A stretch of DNA of 5,421 nucleotides. It comes from Candidatus Dojkabacteria bacterium (GTDB lineage Bacteria > Patescibacteriota > Dojkabacteria > J137). The notes under the pieces were generated by a model. It saw nothing but the letters and a program-made list of their open reading frames with translations, was not told the origin of the DNA and did no database searches. Below are positions 1 through 4,817 of this stretch, in pieces. The stretch covers positions 1-5,421 of the forward strand of contig JAGQLJ010000086.1 of NCBI GenBank assembly GCA_020429495.1, given 5' to 3'. How positions within the stretch are numbered: position 1 is the stretch's first letter; every line of letters starts with the position of its first letter. A program made the position numbers and the translations under genes.

Positions 1-2
1 TG

Positions 3-830
3 GGATTTCAACTTTGGTATTCAAAACATACAGGTATAAGAAGAAAGGGGACATCCTTTTCTGAATTACAAAACATTTTCGCAGATAATATTACAACAAA
101 GTTTATTTACGAACCACTAGCCTGTTGTAATATTGGAGACAACATACTTGAAGTGATTCAAACTCTTGAACAAAGAGATTTTGATACTTTAGGTGTTGTT
201 CACCAAGACAAAAAAATTGGCTACTTAGTTCATAAAGAACTAGGTGATGCCCCAATTGAGTCATATATAAAAGATTTCAATTTAAATATTGTAACAGCTG
301 ATTCAACACCATTATCGGAGTTGTTTAAAATACTAAGTGATAAAGAGTATGTATATGTTTTAGTCTCAGACTCCATCGAAGGTATTGTCACTCGAGCTGA
401 TATAAATAAACCTATAGTTCGAATATATTTGTTTGGAATTATTTCACTTTTTGAAATGCATTTGAATTTTTGGATTACCAAATATCATGTTGAAGAATCT
501 TGGGTTAATCTGTTAAAAGGTGAACGAATAGAATTAGCTAAAAAAATATTCAATGGAAGAAAAGGAAATAATTCTCAATTAACACTTTTGGAATGCCTTC
601 AGATTTCAGACAAAAAAGAAATACTTAGAAATACAAATGATTTTTTATCCAAATTTGATTACTCTAAGACCAAATTCAAAAATTTGCTAGAGCGTTCTGA
701 AAAAATAAGAAATGAATTAGCACATAGTCAAAACTCAATAATTGCAAACCTACCTTGGACTGATTTTGCAAGTACAATCCAAAATATAGATTCTTTTTTA
801 AATTTATCCGAGATTAAACTTGTAGAATAA
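3..830 (+). CDS. CBS-pair protein with C-terminal HEPN-type domain (5' partial)
   Basis: The frame is open from the first bases to a TAA at 828-830, giving 275 visible residues. No ATG lies upstream of a GTG at 153, and that GTG falls inside the first CBS-like repeat, so the true start is probably before the window. Visible residues about 30-84 and 90-137 form two CBS-like repeats, each ending in a short strand of the kind seen before the ligand site (TLGVVHQDKKIGYLV; YVYVLVSDSIEGIVTRADI). CBS pairs usually sense adenosine nucleotides. The rest is helical, and near its end carries EKIRNELAHSQ. The RNELAH (R236, H241 in visible numbering, bases 708-725) fits the R-x4-6-H motif of HEPN domains, many of which are metal-independent RNases in toxin and defence systems. 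I infer a nucleotide-sensing HEPN effector. A HEPN domain used only for binding or structure is also possible. The partner gene, if any, would be upstream and out of view. Confidence 0.7.
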   Translation, partial: GFQLWYSKHTGIRRKGTSFSELQNIFADNITTKFIYEPLACCNIGDNILEVIQTLEQRDFDTLGVVHQDKKIGYLVHKELGDAPIESYIKDFNLNIVTADSTPLSELFKILSDKEYVYVLVSDSIEGIVTRADINKPIVRIYLFGIISLFEMHLNFWITKYHVEESWVNLLKGERIELAKKIFNGRKGNNSQLTLLECLQISDKKEILRNTNDFLSKFDYSKTKFKNLLERSEKIRNELAHSQNSIIANLPWTDFASTIQNIDSFLNLSEIKLVE

Positions 831-870
831 TAGACACAACCATAAAAGCTTAATTTCTTTTCCTTGTAAA

Positions 871-878
871 TAAGTTTG
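871..878 (+). promoter_or_regulatory. possible -7 box for the transglutaminase-like gene
   Basis: TAAGTTTG matches the Bacteroidetes -7 consensus TAnnTTTG exactly and lies 80 bases before the ATG at 959. I find no TTG at the usual distance of about 17-23 nt upstream, so the match could be chance in AT-rich DNA. If it is real, transcription would start inside the GC-rich repeat just downstream. Confidence 0.25.
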
Positions 879-900
879 GGGGAATCCCCAGGAATCCCTA
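877..900. repeat. 10-bp tandem repeat with small hairpin in the 831-958 gap
   Basis: GGAATCCCCA (881-890) is followed directly by GGAATCCCTA (891-900), a 10-bp tandem duplication with one mismatch. TGGGG at 877-881 can also pair with CCCCA at 886-890 around a 4-nt loop. It is a conspicuous GC-rich patch in an AT-rich gap between two genes. There is no following T-run, so it is not a standard intrinsic terminator. A protein-binding site or a relic of an insertion are both possible. I see nothing else notable in 831-958. Confidence 0.5.
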
Positions 901-958
901 GCTATATCTGAATAGTTGCCCGAAATTTGCGTCAGTATTAATAATAAATCTTAATCTG

Positions 959-1534
959 ATGATAAGTAAATTGAATTCAAAGCTACCTAATGTAAGTAAT
1001 TCTTTAGAATACGAAAGAGTTGAAAAAATTTCCTTAGACCTACAAGAAATTCTAGAGGAGATATATTATAAATCTCCTGCTGGCGGATGCTATCTTATTG
1101 GACATTGTTTGTCAGAAATACTTAATGAATATGGATTAGTTTCGAGAAAAGTTACAGGTAAACTTGCATTACATATTAAAAACACAAATGACAAATATGC
1201 CAAATACGGTATAATAAATTTAAAAGGTCATTACATAGGTAATTATCATACATGGTGTGAGGTAGTAATCAATAATGAAACATATATAATAGACCCTAGT
1301 CTTAAGTATAACAAGTTAGCCTTGAAACAATACTTTGATATTAAGGTTAACAATAAGATACCAAATTTAGTTTTCTCCAAAAAAGCAAATACTTATATTT
1401 ATAAGTATATTGAAGATATTAGCCTAGAATGCCAATCAATGTCTTTTTTGAAAAGAATTAGTACTTGTAGGATTAATGAAATCGTTACAAAAACTCTTGA
1501 AAAACAAAATAATGAAATTCGTAAGGCATCCTAG
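959..1534 (+). CDS. transglutaminase/papain-like Cys-His-Asp protein
   Basis: The 191-aa protein has the layout of the transglutaminase-like superfamily. GGCYLIGHCLSEIL puts a cysteine (C44) at the start of a helix, followed by the usual EYGLVSRKVTGKLAL strand region. A histidine follows in NYHTWCEVVI (H97) and an aspartate in YIIDPSLKY (D112). C44-H97-D112 would be the catalytic triad, so the protein may be a cysteine peptidase, an amidase or an acyl-transfer enzyme; the substrate cannot be read from the sequence. Residues about 125-191 are lysine-rich and I do not recognise them. There is no signal peptide, so it is likely cytoplasmic. ATG 959 is the only usual start codon in the open frame, which is closed upstream by a TAG at 899-901. 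The gene ends one base from the convergent recombinase gene. C50 is an alternative nucleophile, but its position in the helix fits less well. Confidence 0.7.
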   Translation: MISKLNSKLPNVSNSLEYERVEKISLDLQEILEEIYYKSPAGGCYLIGHCLSEILNEYGLVSRKVTGKLALHIKNTNDKYAKYGIINLKGHYIGNYHTWCEVVINNETYIIDPSLKYNKLALKQYFDIKVNNKIPNLVFSKKANTYIYKYIEDISLECQSMSFLKRISTCRINEIVTKTLEKQNNEIRKAS

Positions 1535-1535
1535 A

Positions 1536-2255
1536 TTAATCCTCACATTTTTTAAATAATCTATGGACTTGAATAGGATTAAATTTCTTGCCTCGCCTTG
1601 TGGTATATTGAAGCTTATTTAATTTATCTGCGATGGCTTGGAAAGTCATTCCTTCTTTACGAGCTGAGCAAATAATATCCATAGCTTGAATATTATTTTT
1701 ATTGTTATTAGCATTTTCTTTTATTTTTTTAACACCTAGTTTTTGAAATTCACCAAAACCATTTGGATTACCTAATCTGACCTCTCCATTTATTGGTGTC
1801 ATAACTGAACCATCCTTATTGACATAAATACCCTTCTCTATTTTCTCCTTTTTAACCTTTAGAGCATCTTTGATTCTTTTTGAAATAACCTCAGCTTCAT
1901 GCTCTGCAATTACACTTAGGAGTTGGATGGTTAATTTATTAGCATTTGGATTATCACAACAAATGAAATCAACTCCTCCATTAAATAAAGCTGAGGTAAA
2001 TTCTACATCACGAGCTAATCTATCAAGTTTTGCTACAATTAAGGTTGCTTTGTTTGATTTAGCAAGCTCAATGGCTCTATAAATTTCAACTCGTTTTTTC
2101 TTTCTAGTTCCAGTTTCAACTTCGGTAAATTCACCAATTAAATTTCCTTTTTCACTTATATGGTTAGCAACAGCATTTTTCTGAGCCTGAAGACCAAGCC
2201 CAGAATTCCCTTGCTTTTGAGTTGAAACCCTGTAATATGCAACAAACTTTTTCAT
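1536..2255 (-). CDS. serine site-specific recombinase (resolvase/invertase family)
   Basis: This 239-aa DNA recombinase has an N-terminal resolvase catalytic domain. YYRVSTQKQG supplies the nucleophile S11 and R9, and KLDRLARD supplies D78, R79 and R82. The spacing matches the R8/S10/D67/R68/R71 set of gamma-delta resolvase. The long E-helix that dimerises the enzyme begins near SVIAEHEAEVISKRI (114-128). Residues about 190-236 form a helix-turn-helix (MTFQAIADKLN...IQVHRLFKK) that would bind the crossover site. The length is near the 180-240 aa of small serine recombinases and well short of large phage-type integrases. All key residues are present, so the enzyme is probably active as an invertase, resolvase or small-element integrase. 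No transposase or TnpB partner is visible. The start ATG overlaps the stop of the upstream 104-aa gene by one base (TAATG), so the two are co-transcribed and probably translationally coupled. Confidence 0.93.
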   Translation of the reverse strand: MKKFVAYYRVSTQKQGNSGLGLQAQKNAVANHISEKGNLIGEFTEVETGTRKKKRVEIYRAIELAKSNKATLIVAKLDRLARDVEFTSALFNGGVDFICCDNPNANKLTIQLLSVIAEHEAEVISKRIKDALKVKKEKIEKGIYVNKDGSVMTPINGEVRLGNPNGFGEFQKLGVKKIKENANNNKNNIQAMDIICSARKEGMTFQAIADKLNKLQYTTRRGKKFNPIQVHRLFKKCED

Positions 2256-2569
2256 TATGCAGCGTATTTTCCTTCTACATAGTCAATAATATCAACAAGC
2301 ATATCACAATAAACACCTTCATAAGATTTTTCAACCTCAGCCTTTTTATTGATAAAAGATACTTTGTACTCATCCAACCATGTTAATTCCACTTTAACCC
2401 ATCCCTTAAATGTTAAACCATTTACTTTAAAGATAAGCCCTCCTTGAAAATCTTTGGATTCAGGTAAAGCAACATAGTTTTTTGCACCCCAAGCCAAAAG
2501 GGCTGACCAGTCAAGATATTTGATTTGGTTTAAAATTGTTTGGGCGATTTGAATTGAAGTGTTTTCCAT
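2255..2569 (-). CDS. small phage/plasmid-type hypothetical protein
   Basis: This 104-aa protein is the first gene of the leftward operon with the serine recombinase. No enzymatic motif is visible. The pattern IAQTILNQI (8-16), GAKNYVA (28-34), a central strand-rich part with KVELTWLDEYKVSFI (59-73), and a terminal EGVYCDMLVDII (84-95) resembles, from memory, small uncharacterised proteins common in phages and plasmids of many bacteria. In those, GAKN and EGVYADML-like motifs recur. Its function is unknown. Coupling to the recombinase by a TAATG overlap suggests a role in the same process, perhaps as an accessory or DNA-handling factor (inference). ATG 2569 lies just downstream of a well-matched promoter, leaving a leader of only about 15 nt and no ribosome-binding sequence, as is usual in Bacteroidetes. 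Confidence 0.82.
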   Translation of the reverse strand: MENTSIQIAQTILNQIKYLDWSALLAWGAKNYVALPESKDFQGGLIFKVNGLTFKGWVKVELTWLDEYKVSFINKKAEVEKSYEGVYCDMLVDIIDYVEGKYAA

Positions 2570-2574
2570 GATTA

Positions 2575-2588
2575 ATTATATATATAAT
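2575..2588. repeat. AT-only 14-bp palindrome in the leader of the recombinase operon
   Basis: ATTATATATATAAT is a perfect palindrome lying between the leftward -7 box (2589-2596) and the ATG at 2569. It covers the expected transcription start. It may be an operator or simply low-complexity leader sequence. Confidence 0.35.
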
Positions 2589-2620
2589 CAAAGATAAAAA
2601 AAGTTATAACAAATTGCAAA
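2589..2620 (-). promoter_or_regulatory. Bacteroidetes-type promoter of the recombinase operon
   Basis: On the minus strand TTTG (2620-2617) is followed after 20 nt by TATCTTTG (2596-2589). This matches the Bacteroidetes primary-sigma consensus of TTTG, about 19-20 nt, then TAnnTTTG. The predicted start is near 2584, some 15 nt before the ATG at 2569. The upstream element and part of the spacer lie in the large palindrome at 2605-2642, so a protein bound there would control this promoter. Confidence 0.6.
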
Positions 2621-2642
2621 CATTAGTTAGCAATTTGTTATA
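2605..2642. repeat. 38-bp near-perfect palindrome between divergent transcription units
   Basis: The arms are TATAACAAATTGC (2605-2617) and GCAATTTGTTATA (2630-2642), a perfect 13-bp inverted repeat. Inside them, after one A:A mismatch, AAC (2619-2621) pairs with GTT (2626-2628) around an ATTA centre, so 16 of 17 arm positions match. It overlaps elements of both the leftward and the rightward promoter. No T-run follows on either side, which argues against a terminator. An operator for a dimeric regulator is likely. A crossover or accessory site for the adjacent serine recombinase is the other candidate, since such sites are imperfect palindromes of about 28-34 bp. Confidence 0.85.
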
Positions 2643-2646
2643 TTTG
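2614..2646 (+). promoter_or_regulatory. Bacteroidetes-type promoter of the small membrane protein gene
   Basis: TTG at 2614-2616 is followed after 22 nt by TATATTTG (2639-2646), an exact TAnnTTTG box. The predicted start is near 2652, some 24 nt before the ATG at 2676. Both elements overlap the palindrome at 2605-2642. Confidence 0.55.
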
Positions 2647-2675
2647 TGCAGAAATAAATTATAATACTAATTAAG

Positions 2676-2924
2676 ATGAAAAATAATAAAGGAAATCAAG
2701 AATTTATTTGGAGAGAAAATGATGAATCCTCATCAACTTTGCTAAAATATGAATTAGAAGCTGACCATTGGGTAAGAGCGATAAAAAGTGCAGAAAGAAA
2801 ACACAATTCCGCTTCAATAGGTGAAACTTTTGGGGTGGTAGGTTTACTTTTAGGTCTAATACTTAACCTAATACTATTATTTGTTTTATTAATTACCGAT
2901 TTAATAAAATATTTAAGAAAGTGA
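2676..2924 (+). CDS. small single-pass membrane protein, unknown function
   Basis: I do not recognise this 82-aa protein. The N-terminal half is polar and charged (residues 1-50, with KYELEADHWVRAIKSAERKH suggesting an amphipathic helix). Residues about 53-74 (GVVGLLLGLILNLILLFVLL and following) form one clear transmembrane helix, and a short basic tail (KYLRK) ends the protein. By the positive-inside rule the tail is likely cytoplasmic, but the N-terminal part is also basic, so the topology is uncertain. There is no signal peptidase site. It has its own promoter-like elements, divergent from the recombinase operon across the palindrome. Small membrane proteins of this size occur as toxins, holin-like proteins and sensors; nothing here separates these. 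That it is a real gene rests on the promoter, the coherent membrane segment and the lack of a better ORF here. Confidence 0.65.
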   Translation: MKNNKGNQEFIWRENDESSSTLLKYELEADHWVRAIKSAERKHNSASIGETFGVVGLLLGLILNLILLFVLLITDLIKYLRK

Positions 2925-2979
2925 TTTCCAACGAGAGAATTTTTAAAGATTAACTTCACAAAACCTACACGAAATTTTT

Positions 2980-3004
2980 TAATAATTTTTGTTCGTAATT
3001 ATTA
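2980..3004. terminator. weak AT-only hairpin between convergent genes
   Basis: TAATAATT (2980-2987) and AATTATTA (2997-3004) form an 8-bp stem with a 9-nt loop in the 86-bp gap between the membrane protein gene and the 3' end of darT, which converge. Its position suits a bidirectional terminator. The stem has no G:C pair and no adjacent T-run of standard form, so the call is weak. Confidence 0.25.
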
Positions 3005-3010
3005 TAAGAG

Positions 3011-4129
3011 CTAAAAATAAAGATTGTTTTTAATTTCTGTTTTAATCCCATAATGATTGGGGAATAATCTTATTATTCTTTCTAAAGCATTAGTATTATA
3101 AACAAATATATCAGTAACATAAGCCATTGGAATCATTTTCTTCACTAAAACCTCAGAACATTTTATTCTTTTACCATCAGGATAATTTGTCCAATATTCA
3201 TTTTGAATAATAGTCCAGTTTAGTTGGTTAAAATCGTCTATGCTTGTGTAGAATTTTGTTGTTCGAGCAGCAGCATTCCCGTCAGAAAAACTGACATCTT
3301 TCTCCATTAAGATATGGGGATTTATTCGCATTAAAACAAGACTTTCTTTAGGTCTATTTCTACATAAAAAATAGAACATTGGATTTCTTGGATTGAAATA
3401 TAAAGGGGCATAATCGTGTAAATTTCCATTTAGACCACTTACTATTCTATTCCTCCTCTCATTTACTTCTTTGTTTGAAATATCTACTGTAAGCAAACCA
3501 TTAGAATGAGCAAGATTATGGGATAGTATACCTTTATTTAATATACTATAAATATTCTCTAAATGAGCAGTATAGTAAAGTCCACCAAATGGAATTTGTT
3601 TAAGTTTAGCTTCATCTAGTTTTTCTCTTTTGCTTATGATATTTCTATGCTCAACATTTGAAAGGTAGTTTTTAATATCGGCTCTAATATCATCTAATAA
3701 ATTCTTGAATTTATTCAATTGAGCAACTTTTGAGGAAGCAAAGTAATTGTCAATTTTAGAAAAAAGGTGTTTAAGGAATTTAAGAAGCTGTGATAATTTA
3801 TTTTCATAAATATCATCAAATAAAATGATGTCAGGTGACTTAAGTTTTAGTCTTATGTGCCAATAGGAGTTTGATTTCGAAAATTCACCAGGGTTTACTA
3901 AGTATAGAGGCTTATACACTCTTCCAATTTTATACTCAGTATGATAGGCTATTTCTCCATATTTAAATATTTTATCGTAAATAGATATTATTTTCTCTAT
4001 ATCACGGTAACTGTTATTTATTTCAATATTTAATAAGAATTCTTCTATTGAATTTAATCCACTATAAACTTCAGATAAACATTTTATATACTTGTTTTCA
4101 TTGTAAAAAGCTAGTTGAAATTCATTCAT
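3011..4129 (-). CDS. darT: DarT-type DNA ADP-ribosyltransferase toxin with N-terminal extension
   Basis: Residues about 181-345 of this 372-aa protein match DarT (DUF4433), which uses NAD+ to ADP-ribosylate bases in single-stranded DNA and so blocks replication. Visible family signatures are YYTAHLENIYSIL (185-197, with H189), GILSHNLAHSNGL, DISNKEVNERRNR (216-228), HDYAPLYFNPRNPMFY (238-253), SDGNAA (282-287), YWTNYPDGKRIKCSEVLV (312-329). By alignment from memory, R225/R226 and E326 correspond to the catalytic Arg and Glu (R51 and E160 of Thermus DarT), so the active site looks intact. Typical DarT is about 210 aa. Here residues 1-178 are an extra, mostly helical, lysine-rich domain that I do not recognise. 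The ATG overlaps the end of the preceding gene by 8 bp (ATGAATGA), so translation is coupled. As the last gene of the operon, it is made after the macrodomain protein and the middle protein. The DarT assignment is firm; the extension's role is unknown. Confidence 0.93.
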   Translation of the reverse strand: MNEFQLAFYNENKYIKCLSEVYSGLNSIEEFLLNIEINNSYRDIEKIISIYDKIFKYGEIAYHTEYKIGRVYKPLYLVNPGEFSKSNSYWHIRLKLKSPDIILFDDIYENKLSQLLKFLKHLFSKIDNYFASSKVAQLNKFKNLLDDIRADIKNYLSNVEHRNIISKREKLDEAKLKQIPFGGLYYTAHLENIYSILNKGILSHNLAHSNGLLTVDISNKEVNERRNRIVSGLNGNLHDYAPLYFNPRNPMFYFLCRNRPKESLVLMRINPHILMEKDVSFSDGNAAARTTKFYTSIDDFNQLNWTIIQNEYWTNYPDGKRIKCSEVLVKKMIPMAYVTDIFVYNTNALERIIRLFPNHYGIKTEIKNNLYF

Positions 4130-4817
4130 AATAAACTATTTTCAGATGACGATTAGGCATTTCTAAAGTGAAAGTTTCTATTTCATCGAAATCATCAAAA
4201 TCAATTATAAAAGAATAATCAGTATCAAAGCCTATGTACGTTTTTTTATTCTCAGATTCAGATTTTAAAGCAGCTTTTTTAGGAGATAAAGATGGAGCAA
4301 TACTTACCAATATATTATCTTCATTATCAAAATTTATATTTATTACCCTATCAACTTCACTTTCAGAAACTAAAATGTTGTTTTCAAACCTTTCATGTCT
4401 TATAGATGAAAATACCTTTGTAATAGATGTCGTAACTTCATTAATTTCTACACCATGGTTAGACCTAAAATAATCTGCTAAAAAGTCCCACATACCCTCC
4501 CACGACAAGTTATTAGGAACTCCTAAATATACAGCTAATACATTTCTAACCCCGAAATAATCTGGAAATAGTTCAATAGCTGCATCGGTAAATGCCTTGA
4601 TTAAAATGGGGATATCATTTTCTATTGCTAACAAATTAGTTAGTAAATCACCTAAACTGTCCTTATGGTTAGGTTTTTCTCTTCGTTTCCTTAGAATTAT
4701 TAAACAAACATTATTTATTACTTCAGCATCAATATCTTGATTAGTAATACTACCTCTATACGAGTGCAAATTGGATATAGAATTTGTTAATATTTTCTTA
4801 GCCTCATCTTTAGTCAT
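4122..4817 (-). CDS. unrecognised 231-aa protein between macrodomain and DarT genes
   Basis: I do not recognise this protein. Residues 1-150 are largely helical (for example LIKAFTDAAIELFPDYFG and LSWEGMWDFLADYF). Residues 150-231 look strand-rich and strongly acidic, with DTDYSFIIDFDDFDEIET (198-214 region) and a final strand LKIVYYE. There is no membrane segment, signal peptide, metal-binding cluster or nucleotide-binding motif. It is fixed in the operon by 8-bp overlaps on both sides: its ATG lies inside the end of the macrodomain gene, and its TGA overlaps the darT start. This suggests production in step with both partners. In characterised DarG antitoxins a C-terminal domain binds DarT and covers its DNA site. 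The macrodomain protein here has only a short tail, so this acidic protein may supply that inhibition as a separate chain (inference). A regulatory or phage-sensing role is the alternative. Confidence 0.8.
   Translation of the reverse strand: MTKDEAKKILTNSISNLHSYRGSITNQDIDAEVINNVCLIILRKRREKPNHKDSLGDLLTNLLAIENDIPILIKAFTDAAIELFPDYFGVRNVLAVYLGVPNNLSWEGMWDFLADYFRSNHGVEINEVTTSITKVFSSIRHERFENNILVSESEVDRVININFDNEDNILVSIAPSLSPKKAALKSESENKKTYIGFDTDYSFIIDFDDFDEIETFTLEMPNRHLKIVYYE

Noticed and set aside
153..155. GTG at 153 as the start of the CBS/HEPN gene
   Set aside because: The frame is open back to base 3, and the residues before 153 belong to the first CBS-like repeat, so the start is more likely outside the window.
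230..481. 83-aa minus-strand ORF
   Set aside because: It lies wholly antisense to the CBS/HEPN gene, with no recognisable domain; a shadow frame.
831..958. CRISPR repeat
   Set aside because: There is a single 10-bp tandem duplication, far too short and without spacers.
1870..2082. 70-aa plus-strand ORF
   Set aside because: It is antisense to the catalytic domain of the serine recombinase, whose conserved residues show the minus frame is the real one.
1536..2569. IS607-type insertion sequence
   Set aside because: The recombinase has its catalytic domain N-terminal and its HTH C-terminal, the reverse of IS607 TnpA, and there is no TnpB gene.
2605..2642. Intrinsic terminator
   Set aside because: The hairpin is long, but there is no T-run on either side and it lies between divergent, not convergent, genes.
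2605..2642. Integron-type attC site
   Set aside because: Size and symmetry are suggestive, but it lacks the GTTRRRY/RYYYAAC outer boxes and the extra-helical bases, and no tyrosine integrase is present.
2696..2959. 87-aa minus-strand ORF
   Set aside because: It is antisense to the membrane protein gene. The plus frame has a coherent membrane helix and a promoter; the minus frame has neither.
4234..4473. 79-aa plus-strand ORF
   Set aside because: It is antisense to the 231-aa middle gene, which is fixed by overlaps with both neighbours.
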